From Chryseosolibacter sp964551035 (GTDB taxonomy: Bacteria > Bacteroidota > Bacteroidia > Cytophagales > Cyclobacteriaceae): a DNA stretch of 64,000 bases. Under the pieces are notes generated by a model, which did not search any database, had not been told where the DNA came from, and was given only the letters and a program-made list of their open reading frames with translations. Both the position numbers and the translations under genes were made by a program. The DNA is taken from NCBI GenBank assembly GCA_964551035.1, contig CAZKBK010000001.1:1-64000 (forward strand). The letters run 5' to 3'. Positions 8,639-18,337 of this stretch are shown one piece after another; the first letter of the stretch is position 1; every line of letters starts with the position of its first letter.

Positions 8639-9589
8639 TCACAGGTTCGCTGCCGCTCTTCGCAAACGGTCATTGATCGCGCGGCCGAGGCCGGTGTCAG
8701 GCACGGACTCCGCAAGAATAACGTCGATGGGCATGGTTTCAAAACGTCGCAAGGCGGAGAAGAGATGTTTTGCCGCTTCCTCAAGGTTGCCTGAAGGTGA
8801 AAGGACCACCTGGTAAGGGGAATTGAAATCGGCGGCGAACGTAAGCAATCCCGAGCAGTGCGCCGGATATTTTTCAAGCAAGGTTTCTATCTTTCCAAGG
8901 ATTACCCGTTTTGACGGCGCATAGTGGCTCTTGAGCTGGCCCGGCGCGCGCGGATCCGATGCCGAGTGGGTCTGCACCTTCAACGGGCCGGTGATCTCCT
9001 CCAGCCGTTCAAGGGGAAGCCCTCCCATGCGGTACACAACGGCATCGCCATCCTCAAAGCCGATAATCGTGGATTCAATGCCGACGGTGCATGGACCGCC
9101 GTCGAGAATGTACGGGATCTTGTCACCCAATTGTTCGTTTACGTGTGCCGCCGTCGTCGGGCTTACATATCCGAACGGGTTTGCGCTGGGAGCGGCAAGC
9201 GGGAAGGGAAGTTCCGACAACAGCGCGCGCGTCAACGGGTGGTCAGGGCATCGCACGCCCACGGTGTCCAGACCTGCCGTGACGATATCCGGTATGTCGG
9301 CGCTTCTGTTGAGCACCAGCGTAAGCGGGCCGGGCCAGAAACGCTCCGCGAGCAAGACCGCCTTCGGCGGGATAGCCTCAACAAATCGGCCGGCATCGCG
9401 AAAGGAACTCACGTGAACGATGAGCGGGTCGAACCGCGGTCTGCCCTTGACGTCGAATATTTTCACCACCGCGTCGGCGTCGAGCGCGTTCGCGGCGAGC
9501 CCGTATACCGTCTCCGTAGGAACAGACACAAGTTGCCCTTCAACCAGCAGTTGCTTTGCTTTATTTATATCTTTACCAATGTCTGCCAT
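8639..9589 (-). CDS. tsaC: L-threonylcarbamoyladenylate synthase (Sua5/YwlC type)
   Basis: Makes threonylcarbamoyl-AMP for the t6A37 tRNA modification. The N-terminal YrdC domain shows PTETVYGLAANA, KGRPRFDPLIVHV and PGPLTLVL, followed by APSANPFG and the ESTII motif. At 316 residues it has the extra C-terminal Sua5 domain (about 215-316), unlike short TsaC. The start at MADIGKDINKAKQ gives a normal N-terminus. Confidence 0.93.
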   Translation of the reverse strand: MADIGKDINKAKQLLVEGQLVSVPTETVYGLAANALDADAVVKIFDVKGRPRFDPLIVHVSSFRDAGRFVEAIPPKAVLLAERFWPGPLTLVLNRSADIPDIVTAGLDTVGVRCPDHPLTRALLSELPFPLAAPSANPFGYVSPTTAAHVNEQLGDKIPYILDGGPCTVGIESTIIGFEDGDAVVYRMGGLPLERLEEITGPLKVQTHSASDPRAPGQLKSHYAPSKRVILGKIETLLEKYPAHCSGLLTFAADFNSPYQVVLSPSGNLEEAAKHLFSALRRFETMPIDVILAESVPDTGLGRAINDRLRRAAANL

Positions 9590-9621
9590 AAGCGGTTAAC
9601 GGGACCGTGGACCTGCCCACT

Positions 9622-9656
9622 GTGGACGGTTGACGGTCGACGTGGACGATTGACCC
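9622..9656. repeat. Short heptamer array (GTGGACG/GTTGACG type)
   Basis: Consecutive 7-bp units GTGGACG, GTTGACG, GTCGACG, TGGACGA and TTGACCC lie between the tsaC and hydrolase starts. A second, longer array of the same family lies at 11474-11522. Confidence 0.7.
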
Positions 9657-9679
9657 TTAAACCAACAAAGGTAAACTTT

Positions 9680-10588
9680 ATGCGAAAACATGCTCTTCTC
9701 CTGGCCTGTACCCTGCTAATGGGCTGGGCGCACGCGCAACATGACGACCCGGGCTTGAAGGAACAATTGGAGGCCCTTACCCGCGGCTTTCGCGGGGATG
9801 TGGGGATCTACGTTCGCCACCTTCGCACGGGCACTACCGTAGCCATCAATGCCGACACGATCTTTCCCACGGCAAGCATGATCAAGGTGCCCATCACGAT
9901 CGGCATGTTCGACAAGATCGAAAAGGGCGAGATCGCATACGATACGCTGCTCACCTACCGCGACTCCCTGCTTTACGAGGGAGAGGATATTCTCGGCTCG
10001 TTCAGGGATGGAGAGAAAATTGCGTTGAGCAAGGTGCTGATGCTGATGATCACGACCAGCGACAACACGGCAAGTCTTTGGTGCCAGGCGATGGCCGGCT
10101 CGGGAACAGCTATCAACGACTGGCTTGCAACGCAGGGTTTTCAACACACGCGGATGAATTCCCGGACGCCGGGCCGACGCCAAAACTGGGAGAAATACGG
10201 CTGGGGTCAGACTACCCCGCGGGAGATCGCGGAATTGCTGGTGATGATCCGCGAAGGCAAGGTCGTCAGCCCCCGGGCGAGCGAACGCATTTATCGCAAC
10301 CTCATTCGTATCTACTACGACGGGGAAGCCCTTTCACAGATACCGCCGTGGGTGCAGGTGGCGTCAAAATCAGGCGCTGTAAACCGGTCGCGGTCGGAGG
10401 TCGTGCTGGTAAATGCGCCCCATGGGGATTATGTGTTCTCGGTAATCACCAAAAATCAGGAAGACGAAAGCTGGACTTCCGACAACGAGGGCTACGCGTT
10501 GAAGAGAAAGGTCTCCCGGCTGTTGTGGAAATATTTTGAGCCCGACGCAACATGGGAACCCGCAAAAGGAATTGACGAATGGTACTGA
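9680..10588 (+). CDS. Class A beta-lactamase-like serine hydrolase
   Basis: The 302-residue product has a signal peptide (MRKHALLLACTLLMGWAHAQ) and a periplasmic serine hydrolase domain. The catalytic SxxK is in PTASMIKVPI, SDN in TTSDNTAS and KSG in ASKSGAV. All three motifs of class A beta-lactamases and transpeptidase-related hydrolases are thus present. A beta-lactamase-type Glu166 loop is not obvious, so it may be a peptidoglycan or D-amino-acid hydrolase instead of a resistance enzyme. The frame is open well upstream, but only the start at 9680 gives a signal peptide. Confidence 0.8.
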   Translation: MRKHALLLACTLLMGWAHAQHDDPGLKEQLEALTRGFRGDVGIYVRHLRTGTTVAINADTIFPTASMIKVPITIGMFDKIEKGEIAYDTLLTYRDSLLYEGEDILGSFRDGEKIALSKVLMLMITTSDNTASLWCQAMAGSGTAINDWLATQGFQHTRMNSRTPGRRQNWEKYGWGQTTPREIAELLVMIREGKVVSPRASERIYRNLIRIYYDGEALSQIPPWVQVASKSGAVNRSRSEVVLVNAPHGDYVFSVITKNQEDESWTSDNEGYALKRKVSRLLWKYFEPDATWEPAKGIDEWY

Positions 10589-10658
10589 AGTCTGTGATTT
10601 TTAATAAATTTCGGAATTGAGCCGGCAACCATCACGAACAAAACACCGGCGCGCAATC

Positions 10659-11459
10659 ATGCACAATCTGGTCTACATCATAAAAACCGCCATCGCATTT
10701 GCTTTCGTGTTGAGTGTCACGGGTTGTGGCGGCGATAAAAAGGAGTCATCGGACAACAAGCCCGATCCCCTCGCCATCCGTTACGCCATCAAGGGCGAAT
10801 GGGCCCACGATACCGAAGCGTACATTCAGGGACTGGTCATTCACAACGGCGTGCTGTATGAAAGCACCGGGCAGGAGAATTCGTGGATCGGCGTGATCGA
10901 TATCAGCACCGGCGAGCCGGACAAGAAAGTGATCCTTGACGACCAGTATTTTGGCGAAGGGATTACCATTCTCAACAACAAGGTCTACCAGTTGACGTGG
11001 GAGAGCAATGTGGGCTTCGTCTACGATCTTGCAACCTTTGAAAAGCTTGGCGAATTCACCTATGAGACCGAAGGCTGGGGAATCACGCACGACTCCACGC
11101 ACCTCATCATGAGTGATGGAACCCATACGCTCACGTTCCTGGACACGGTCTCCCTGAAACCCGTCCGGACACTGAAAGTGACTGATGAGCATGGCCCGGT
11201 GGAGAAACTCAACGAACTTGAGTACATCAACGGCTTCGTCTTCGCCAACAAATGGGAAACGAACCTGATCTACAAGATTGATCCGAAGACCGGCAAGGTA
11301 GTCGGCAGGCTCGACCTTTCAGCGCTTGCGCGGGATGCGAAGTTGCGTAACCCGCAAGCCGAGGTACTGAATGGAATCGCCTACCATCACGACACGGGCC
11401 TGATGCTGGTAACCGGCAAGAACTGGCCGCGGCTCTACGTACTTCAATTACTGGAATAA
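10659..11459 (+). CDS. Glutaminyl-peptide cyclotransferase lipoprotein
   Basis: This is a 266-residue beta-propeller of the plant/bacterial glutaminyl cyclase family, which converts N-terminal Gln to pyroglutamate. A lipoprotein signal ends at VTGCGG. Family patterns seen are FxQGL-like AYIQGLVIH, YESTGQ, EGITILNNKVYQLTW, EGWGITHD, MSDGTHTLTF and LNELEYINGFVFANKWETN. Pyroglutamate is the usual N-terminus of type IX secretion substrates in Bacteroidota, so this enzyme may act on surface proteins such as the one at 13064. The start at 10659 is chosen for the signal peptide. Confidence 0.88.
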   Translation: MHNLVYIIKTAIAFAFVLSVTGCGGDKKESSDNKPDPLAIRYAIKGEWAHDTEAYIQGLVIHNGVLYESTGQENSWIGVIDISTGEPDKKVILDDQYFGEGITILNNKVYQLTWESNVGFVYDLATFEKLGEFTYETEGWGITHDSTHLIMSDGTHTLTFLDTVSLKPVRTLKVTDEHGPVEKLNELEYINGFVFANKWETNLIYKIDPKTGKVVGRLDLSALARDAKLRNPQAEVLNGIAYHHDTGLMLVTGKNWPRLYVLQLLE

Positions 11460-11473
11460 TGCCTCCTCCCACG

Positions 11474-11522
11474 CTCAACGATTGACGGTGGACGATTGAC
11501 GATCAACGGTGGACGATTAACA
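11474..11522. repeat. Seven-unit heptamer array (ATTGACG/GTGGACG type)
   Basis: The units are CTCAACG, ATTGACG, GTGGACG, ATTGACG, ATCAACG, GTGGACG and ATTAACA, in perfect 7-bp phase, 14 nt after the glutaminyl cyclase gene. Confidence 0.8.
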
Positions 11523-11589
11523 CCCCTTGCCAATCCGCACCTTTTTGTAAATATTTCAACCCTTAACAACCCTAAACCCAATCCGACTC

Positions 11590-11751
11590 ATGAACAACAA
11601 AACCCGTTCTATGCTGAAAGCCCTTGCCGTCATTGCCGTGCTCATCGCGGTGCTGCTGGAGACCGGCATATTGAACCTGCCTTCGCTGCTGCGCTATTCT
11701 TTTTGGATGGTTGTGGTCTCTTTCGGCGTCTTGCTGGTCACCTCAAGGTAG
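11590..11751 (+). CDS. Small two-segment membrane protein
   Basis: The 53-residue product starts MNNKTRSMLKALAVIAVLIA, then has ETGILNLPSLLRYSFW and a second hydrophobic segment ending LLVTSR. Two membrane passes fit the length. The stop overlaps the convergent NUDIX gene by 14 nt. Function unknown; the protein-like layout supports it being real. Confidence 0.6.
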   Translation: MNNKTRSMLKALAVIAVLIAVLLETGILNLPSLLRYSFWMVVVSFGVLLVTSR

Positions 11752-12283
11752 CGGCCTTCTCCGCCATTCGCAGCATTGAGCGATTATTCCCCGTAATGGT
11801 TGCAAGGTCGTCGATGGGCGTCCAGGCCAACCCGATGGATTCTTCCGTGATGGTGAGCGGTGTGTCCCGCGAAGCCTCGAAGAGAAATCGCACGTCATAG
11901 TGCAGGTGCCCGGGAAAGTCTTTCCGTGCGGGGATAGCGTGGATGTCGATGTCGAAAATCCCGTCACGCACCACCTGTGCGGTCTTCACGCCCGTTTCTT
12001 CTTCCATCTCCCGGAGGGCGACGCCCAAAACATCTTGTTGCCCATCGGCATGGCCGCCGGGTTGAAGCCATCGCCTGAGCTTCGCGTGGTGGGTGAGCAG
12101 AACGAACGCGCGCGTGGGATCGGTGATCCATGCCGAGGCGGTGATGTGACCGGGAAGGTGGTCGCGGTGGAAGGCACGCTCGTGTTCCAGCAGGGCTATG
12201 AATTCCGGGACAAAGGCCTGTTCGATGGCGTATCGCGTGGTGTAAACGCGCAATGCCGCAATGAAGGCCTCCCGTGTGCGCAA
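11738..12283 (-). CDS. NUDIX hydrolase
   Basis: The NUDIX box is GGHADGQQDVLGVALREMEE followed by ETGV. It matches GX5EX7REUXEEXGU except that the first Glu is Gln, with the REMEEE core intact. The protein has 181 residues with an N-terminal helical part (about 1-45) as in larger NUDIX enzymes, and a KLRRWLQPGGHAD entry typical of this subgroup. Substrate cannot be told from sequence. It lies just upstream (5 nt) of the next minus-strand gene. Confidence 0.88.
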   Translation of the reverse strand: MRTREAFIAALRVYTTRYAIEQAFVPEFIALLEHERAFHRDHLPGHITASAWITDPTRAFVLLTHHAKLRRWLQPGGHADGQQDVLGVALREMEEETGVKTAQVVRDGIFDIDIHAIPARKDFPGHLHYDVRFLFEASRDTPLTITEESIGLAWTPIDDLATITGNNRSMLRMAEKAATLR

Positions 12284-12288
12284 GGGAT

Positions 12289-12633
12289 TTACTGGATAAC
12301 GATCGTCACTTTGTTGATGCGCCGTTCCTGAAGCGTGTCTACCTGTTCGCCGCCGCCGAAGTTGTTCTTGTCGCCTTTTTTTACCAGCACGTAATAGGGG
12401 AGGGCTTCGAGTTCCCTCAGTTTGGCCACGCCTTTTTTGTCTGAGGTGGCCTCGGCAACGACGTTTTCTTCCTTGTTGTAGTCTTCCTCCGTTTTAAAGA
12501 GTTGAACGGTAGCGCCTTCCACGGTATTTCCCACGCCGTCCCTGACGGTGACGTTGAGGGAGGTCTTGATGAGCTGGAATGCGGACAGGGCGATGCAAGC
12601 GATCAATGCGATGATGAGTGCACGTGGTTTCAT
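12289..12633 (-). CDS. Secreted protein with carboxypeptidase-regulatory-like domain
   Basis: The 114-residue protein has an N-terminal membrane or signal segment (PRALIIALIACIALSAFQLI) and one beta-sandwich unit: LNVTVRDGVGNTVEGATVQL, then TSDKKGVAKLREL and YYVLVKKG. This is the CarboxypepD_reg/SpaA-like pattern. An unusual acidic lysine stretch (KTEEDYNKEEN) lies in the middle. It is probably an exported structural or binding domain. It starts the unit that continues into the NUDIX gene. Confidence 0.65.
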   Translation of the reverse strand: MKPRALIIALIACIALSAFQLIKTSLNVTVRDGVGNTVEGATVQLFKTEEDYNKEENVVAEATSDKKGVAKLRELEALPYYVLVKKGDKNNFGGGEQVDTLQERRINKVTIVIQ

Positions 12634-12680
12634 AGCGGATTGATTTAATGACGGGGTAAAGATAGGGAAAATGAGCCGAC

Positions 12681-12708
12681 AGCGAAGAGCCCAGAGCGAA
12701 GAGCTGGC
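12681..12708. repeat. Mini heptamer array (AGCGAAG type)
   Basis: Four 7-bp units, AGCGAAG, AGCCCAG, AGCGAAG and AGCTGGC, lie in the 430-bp gap between 12634 and 13063. They are the same AG-rich family as the arrays in and before the arginine cluster. Confidence 0.6.
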
Positions 12709-12909
12709 GAAAACCCCGTCCGGCGATTGAGGTTTCGGCGCGGTCGGTCCATCGCAAAAAGGCTGGGCCGGGGGCTTCAGGTCCGGGGGTAGCAGAAAGC
12801 CCGCGCATTTTCCCCGGAGGAGGTTTTACACCGTTGAAGGCGGATGATGCCCCGACATCGGCCCGCTCAACGCCGTATCCGGCCCCTCAGGGGCCCTTTG
12901 CGAACATAT

Positions 12910-12964
12910 ACTAAGCCTTTGGTAAGTGTTTACAAAGCATTTAATAAGTCTATACTAAGCGTCA
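12910..12964. repeat. Degenerate 11-bp tandem repeat
   Basis: The five units are ACTAAGCCTTT, GGTAAGTGTTT, ACAAAGCATTT, AATAAGTCTAT and ACTAAGCGTCA, each exactly 11 bp, with AAG at the same place and mostly T at the end. It lies 100 bp past the end of the large surface protein gene. The rest of the 430-bp gap (12634-13063) shows no gene. Confidence 0.65.
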
Positions 12965-13063
12965 ACTGGCGATTCCGTGGCCCTTCCCCGGCCTTTCCCT
13001 TGCAGGTATCCTGCATCCCCAAGGCCTTCATCTTGCTTACATGGTGCTGTGTCCCCCGGGTCA

Positions 13064-16000
13064 TCACCTCAACAGCACCACGCCGCCGCGTTGTTCGCGG
13101 ATATCGCTGTCGTACTCGCTCATGAACTTCACGATGTAGGTGTAGGTACCCGGCGGCAGGGGCTGGCTCAGGCTGTTGGCGTACCCGCCATTCCAGCGGA
13201 AGTCGCGCGTGTTGGCCTGAAACACCATCTCTCCCCACCGGTTGAAAATGAACACCTGAAAGTTTTCCTCGGCGACATGGATGGTGTAAAGGAAAAATTC
13301 CGTGTTGATCCCCGAAGGACGGAAGGCGGTAGGCCCTGTCACGATCGGATCGCATTTCTCGATCAGCTCCGTGGCGTCGCTGTTCTCACATCCCTGGATG
13401 TTCATCAGGTCCACGCGATACCGGCGGTTGGGTGTATCGGCGATAAAGGTCTGTTCGGTAGCGCCTGATTCGGCCACGTCGTCGATATACCACTGGTAAC
13501 TCACAGCGCCGGGTCCCGCATCGAGGGTAAGCGTTTCTCCGGGACAGATGAAATAGGACTCCAGCAGTAACCCCTGGGGTACGGGTCCCGGGACGATGGT
13601 GAGTTCGTCATTCACCGTGCAGCCCGACCGTGTCACAAAGACTTCATACGCGCCTTCGCGGTTGTCGACGATTTCCGCGTCGGTCTCGGTAAGCGTGGCG
13701 CCGTCGTAAGTCCACGTAAAGGCGGTGATTGTCGCCGGCGTGGGTGTTGCCGTGAGCGTGAAGTCCTGTCCTTCACACGGCGTGGTCGTGCTTAGCACCA
13801 CGCTGATCTCGCCGGCAACGTTCACGATGGCGGGTTGCGACGCGTAGACGCATCCGGACTGCGTGCTCACCAATTCAACCCTGTACTCGGCCTGGTCGTC
13901 TGTGGTTTGGGCCACGATCTGCTGGCCGCCACCTCCGGGAATAGCCACCCCGTTGCGATACCACCGGTAAGTGAAATTTCCGGCAGGCGAGGCCGCCAGG
14001 ACCACCGCGTCACTGCACGCATCCGACTGGGTAAAACCGGCGGTGATCGGGGGTTCTACCGTAATGTTGGTTGTTGCCGTACCGGGGCACAACGTACCGG
14101 AAACATCCGTGGCGACAACGGTCAGCGCCCACGTACCCGGGTCCACAGTAACGGTAGGACCGGTATCCGGGTTAACGCTCCCTACCGGTGAGTCGGTCCA
14201 GTCGAAGGTGTAGGGCCCACCACCACCCGAGGCGACCGCCGTCAGCGTATTGTCGACGCAGATATCCGCATTGTCAAAAGTCACCGTCACCGGGGTGGCC
14301 TGTTGAATTGGTAAGGGCGTTGAGGAGGCCACGCAGTTCGTAGAAGTTTGCCTCACCTCCACAACGTATGTTCCGTCGTTGAGAACCGGAAGGGTGAAGA
14401 AATCTCCGTCCGTCTCATTTGTGGTGGGGATGATGTCATTTCCCGTGGCGTCGTCGATCACGCGATAGGCCACGGCGTCCGTTACGCCTGTAGTTACGTT
14501 GATCGTGATATCGGGATGGCAAGTGCCGTCCGGCACCGTGGTAACGGTGAACGCGGGGTCGTTGATGCTGGTTGTCGCGATGGTTGCACAACCGGTGATC
14601 TGGTCGGCCACGGTTATCGCATAAGTTCCTGCGCCGAGGTTTGGAAGCGTCGAGAACGTGACGTCGGAAGGCTGATCTGTTCCCGATTCGCTGACCGGGC
14701 CCGTGACGGACCATGAAAAGAGCGTCCCGTCGGGGCTGTCGATGATGAGGTCGATTTGTCCCGTTGCTGAGCCGCACGCCGCAGGGTTTTGCGGTGTCGC
14801 CGTCCACAGCGGTGACTCGTTGATGGTGTAGATGATGGAATCGCGGATCATACAGGCTGTCACGGGGTCCGTTACCTCAACCGCGTACTCAAAAACGCCG
14901 GGCGTGCTGGTATCGACCGACTGCGTCTGTGTTGTATTCGCGTTTAGCACATCCTGCAGGAACCACGCATAATTGGCTCCGGGGTTTTGCGCGTCGAGGG
15001 GCGCGATCGGTGCGTTTTGACAAATTGTGAGGTCCGTACCGAACTCCACCTGCGGCCGGTTATCGGCAATAAGAAAGCTTCCGTCAGTCGTACACCCGAT
15101 GGCATCGGTAATGGTTACATCCACCACGGTTGCGGGAGGCGTGACGGTGGCCACCTCGATCGTTTCCGTTGTTTCTCCGGTTGACCACGCGTAAGTGAAA
15201 TCCGGCAGGTCATCGGGGTTGGCATCCAGCATGAGCGGGTCGTCGCAGAGGGTAAGCCCCTCCGACGGATCCGGCGGTGGCGGGGTGACCGTTATTTCTT
15301 GCGACACAGAGAAATAGTTCATCTCGCACTTGTTGCTGATGGAGACCGACACCGTATAGGTCCCGGGTTGCGTGAAGGTGTGCACCATCTGCGGACTGCC
15401 CTGCTGATCGGGGTTATCCAGAGGCACCGCAACGTTATTTTCGTCCAGGATGGCCCAGGTGAATTCATCGATGGCGGGATCTTTGCCCGTCGCGTTGAAG
15501 GTGGTCGAATCGCCGAGGCAGGTTCCCGCAAAGGTGAAGCCCGGCGTCTGCACCGGATTCGAGATGATCTGTGTAAAGTTCGGCAGCCCGAGTTCGCTGG
15601 TCGTTCCGCCCGCCAGCGCGAAATCCTGGAGCGGGTCCAGCGCCGTCAATGTTGCCGTGTCCGCCGCCGGCGAGAATGTCCACAGGCTCGCGCTGCCCTG
15701 CCGCGCGACGTATACCGTGCCGTCGGGACCGATCTGCATGGCGCCAATCGTTTCCCCGGGATAGGAGACTTGTTGTTTCAGGTATGGATTGCCCAGCGAG
15801 TCGAACGCAAATTCAAAGATCACCGAAGGATCATCCATCAGCGACGCGAAGAGCTTTTCTCCGAATAACTCGATGCCGTAGACTTGTCCACTCGTCGTTT
15901 CGAGATCGGCAGTGCGGAAGTTGGTCACCACGCCCGTGGAGTCGATGAAGTCGAACACTTCAACGACGTTCGATACGCCCGGCGTCGACAAGGCCACCGC

Positions 16001-18337
16001 GATGCGGTTCTGCGCACCGATCTCCATGTAACCCTGCCCGTGCTGGAGCACGGTGGTGAGGTGGTCCGAACCGGTGGCACTGATCACCGGGTTGCCGATG
16101 CCCTGGGCGCTGATGGAATAAGCCCGGAATGAATTGTTGCCGAACTCGTGCGCGATGAGCCAGTTGCCGTTGCTGGTGATACGCTCGGTGCTCCGCGCGA
16201 AAAGGAGTTGGTTGTACACCACGAATTCACCGGCGCCATTGTTGCGCTTGATGTCGAAGAGGGAATAGCGAAGTTCATGCGCGCCCGTGGGCCCATCGAC
16301 CGCCTGCGTCGTGAAAATGTAATAGAGCGTTTCATCGTCCGGTACGGGTATGATCAACGCCGACTGTGTCGCGCCGGGATCGCCGCCCAGCCCGGGCGGA
16401 TTGGGTGCGGGCGTAATGTCAACAAGCACGCCGCCTGCGCCGCGCGCGTAAACACTTTGCCCATCGGTGCTGAGGATAACCTGTCCGTTGCGGTCCGAGA
16501 TGACCGAGCTCCCTTCCGGCGCGTTCAACGGCCCCACAATGCCGACGGCGGGATCGTCGGGCAAAGGGTTGAAGTCGATTCCCGCCGTATTCCCGAAATG
16601 CCAGATGTTGGCCTGCTGGTTAAGGGAGTCGTACTCTTTGATGTTGACGCCCGCGTAGGCCGCGCATCCTGCAATGCTCGCAATCACATAGTAATAGCCC
16701 GCGGAGTCGGGCCTGAGTTCTTGTGTCGTTTGTCCCGTCAGAATGCCTCCCGGCCCGAACCATTGGTACGTGGGCGTTCCCCCCTGCGCCTGCACCGTTA
16801 CGGTCATGTCATCGGAAGGATCATCAGGGCAAAGGGCGCCGTTGGCCATGGGCTGGCCGTTGTTGATGGGGAGTTCGCAGGCACAAGCGGTGGTGTCCTG
16901 TACCAGTGTCAGTTCAAGGTCGAAGGCCGCGATGTTGACCGTTTCCGTGTGGCGCGCCGTGTCACCACCGAGGAAAGCGATTACGGTGACGGGAAATGCT
17001 CCCGCCTGTTCATAGGTGTGAACGGGACTCCAGCCCAACCCGGCCGTGCCGTCGCCGAAAATCCAAACCAGGCTGTCAGCGGCGGGCGTGACTTCAGGAT
17101 AAAAGGCCACCGGTGTATTGGCGCAGGTGCCGTCGGAGGTGAAGGTCACGTCCAGGGTAACCGAATCCATGGCCGCAAAAGATGGGAACTGCATGGCGCC
17201 GAAATCCGCGCCGCTGAATGCCGCGGTTGAATACTGTATCGCCGCCGCGACCGTGTCCGGATTCGTGATTGCGCCCATGAGGAATGGACCCCCTGCCGTC
17301 TCCTGGTATAAATGATAGATCGTGCTGTCGGGTGCCATCTGCAGCCCGTAGCTTTGCGCGACGGCCTGGGGAAGCACATCCTGGAGGGTAACGAGAGAAC
17401 TGAACGCATCCGCCTGCCACACCACCGGTGGAATACCGGCTTCACCATGGCGGGAGATGTAAAGGTATCTTCCGGTGTTGCTCCACTCGGTGTCGTATAT
17501 GGCCTCGCCGGAAACATTCGTCGGCACCGCGGTGTTGACGATCGTCTGGGCAAATGAAAGCGCGCCGTTGACCACGTTCAGCCTCACGATCTCGATGTCG
17601 CGGGAAGCTTCCTGCGTGGACACCGCCATCAGCCCGGACGACTCGTGCCAGGCAAAGTTGTTGGCTACCTGAATGAGTCCGACGCCTGATATCGTTGTCG
17701 TTGCGGGGGCGGCGTTTGCGCTGAACAGGGTCACGTGATAATCCGGAGTGCCCTGGGCGTGCGTGACGAGAAAGAAGTCGTCGTTGTTGTCGTGCATGAT
17801 CGTGACCATCGCCTCCGAGACGTTCGCAAGACCAGGGACGGCGGTGTTGGAGGCCACCACCTCACCCAACGGAGGGGAAAGCGGGGCCGCGTTGCCCGGG
17901 CGTGTCATGTCCACCGTCCAGTAGGTTACGGTTCCCGGCGTGGTGCCGTCAGCGGTGTTGACAAAAACAAAGTACCGGTCGGTCTGACCCGGTTCCCGCG
18001 CGATGGCCACCGGCTGGTTGCCGTTGGGATTGCCATTCAACCCCGTCCCGCCGAACATCACCTGGTGGGAGGCGTCGTAGATGTTCTGGCCATCTGTATA
18101 GAACAGGAGATTCCCGTTGAGGGGATCGGTCGCTACGGCCGTTCCACCCGGGACGGTCGTCGCGCTATTGTTGACAAGAGAAGCCGTGTTATCGGTCCGG
18201 TTGAAGCGGATGCCCGCGCCGGTGTTCCCGAAATACCAGTTATGGGCGCGATAGTCCTGCGCCGACGCCGGAATGGCGACGACAACCAGGGACCAGACGA
18301 TCAATGAACGGAAAATCAGTGGTAATTTTTTATGCAT
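13064..18337 (-). CDS. Giant type IX secretion substrate with gliding-type C-terminal domain
   Basis: A 1757-residue exported protein. The start at 18337 (MHKKLPLIFRSLIVWSLVVV) gives a signal peptide ending ASAQ. The first third is duplicated: NWYFGNTGAGIRF near residue 34 with TDGQNIYD shortly after recurs as NIWHFGNTAGIDF near 579 with TDGQSVYA. These look like propeller-type modules, each followed by a PKD-like domain (IFGDGTAG, HTYEQAGAFPVTV; HTFTQPGTYTVSV). Then come many Ig-like repeats containing Cys-bounded SprB/PKD-like motifs. The last about 85 residues (FIFNRWGEMVFQ, WNGGY, PPGTYTYIVKF, GGVVLLR) are the type B, CHU_C-like sorting domain. It diverges from a PorP/SprF gene, the known partner type for such substrates. 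Confidence 0.9.
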   Translation of the reverse strand: MHKKLPLIFRSLIVWSLVVVAIPASAQDYRAHNWYFGNTGAGIRFNRTDNTASLVNNSATTVPGGTAVATDPLNGNLLFYTDGQNIYDASHQVMFGGTGLNGNPNGNQPVAIAREPGQTDRYFVFVNTADGTTPGTVTYWTVDMTRPGNAAPLSPPLGEVVASNTAVPGLANVSEAMVTIMHDNNDDFFLVTHAQGTPDYHVTLFSANAAPATTTISGVGLIQVANNFAWHESSGLMAVSTQEASRDIEIVRLNVVNGALSFAQTIVNTAVPTNVSGEAIYDTEWSNTGRYLYISRHGEAGIPPVVWQADAFSSLVTLQDVLPQAVAQSYGLQMAPDSTIYHLYQETAGGPFLMGAITNPDTVAAAIQYSTAAFSGADFGAMQFPSFAAMDSVTLDVTFTSDGTCANTPVAFYPEVTPAADSLVWIFGDGTAGLGWSPVHTYEQAGAFPVTVIAFLGGDTARHTETVNIAAFDLELTLVQDTTACACELPINNGQPMANGALCPDDPSDDMTVTVQAQGGTPTYQWFGPGGILTGQTTQELRPDSAGYYYVIASIAGCAAYAGVNIKEYDSLNQQANIWHFGNTAGIDFNPLPDDPAVGIVGPLNAPEGSSVISDRNGQVILSTDGQSVYARGAGGVLVDITPAPNPPGLGGDPGATQSALIIPVPDDETLYYIFTTQAVDGPTGAHELRYSLFDIKRNNGAGEFVVYNQLLFARSTERITSNGNWLIAHEFGNNSFRAYSISAQGIGNPVISATGSDHLTTVLQHGQGYMEIGAQNRIAVALSTPGVSNVVEVFDFIDSTGVVTNFRTADLETTSGQVYGIELFGEKLFASLMDDPSVIFEFAFDSLGNPYLKQQVSYPGETIGAMQIGPDGTVYVARQGSASLWTFSPAADTATLTALDPLQDFALAGGTTSELGLPNFTQIISNPVQTPGFTFAGTCLGDSTTFNATGKDPAIDEFTWAILDENNVAVPLDNPDQQGSPQMVHTFTQPGTYTVSVSISNKCEMNYFSVSQEITVTPPPPDPSEGLTLCDDPLMLDANPDDLPDFTYAWSTGETTETIEVATVTPPATVVDVTITDAIGCTTDGSFLIADNRPQVEFGTDLTICQNAPIAPLDAQNPGANYAWFLQDVLNANTTQTQSVDTSTPGVFEYAVEVTDPVTACMIRDSIIYTINESPLWTATPQNPAACGSATGQIDLIIDSPDGTLFSWSVTGPVSESGTDQPSDVTFSTLPNLGAGTYAITVADQITGCATIATTSINDPAFTVTTVPDGTCHPDITINVTTGVTDAVAYRVIDDATGNDIIPTTNETDGDFFTLPVLNDGTYVVEVRQTSTNCVASSTPLPIQQATPVTVTFDNADICVDNTLTAVASGGGGPYTFDWTDSPVGSVNPDTGPTVTVDPGTWALTVVATDVSGTLCPGTATTNITVEPPITAGFTQSDACSDAVVLAASPAGNFTYRWYRNGVAIPGGGGQQIVAQTTDDQAEYRVELVSTQSGCVYASQPAIVNVAGEISVVLSTTTPCEGQDFTLTATPTPATITAFTWTYDGATLTETDAEIVDNREGAYEVFVTRSGCTVNDELTIVPGPVPQGLLLESYFICPGETLTLDAGPGAVSYQWYIDDVAESGATEQTFIADTPNRRYRVDLMNIQGCENSDATELIEKCDPIVTGPTAFRPSGINTEFFLYTIHVAEENFQVFIFNRWGEMVFQANTRDFRWNGGYANSLSQPLPPGTYTYIVKFMSEYDSDIREQRGGVVLLR

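Noticed and set aside
8924..9679. Upstream extension of the serine hydrolase frame
   Set aside because: It overlaps tsaC on the other strand, and the translation is not protein-like. The signal peptide begins at 9680.
16148..17230. 360-codon plus-strand frame opposite the giant surface protein
   Set aside because: Antisense to an intact, motif-rich gene; composition is Arg/Val/Gly-rich as expected for a complement frame.
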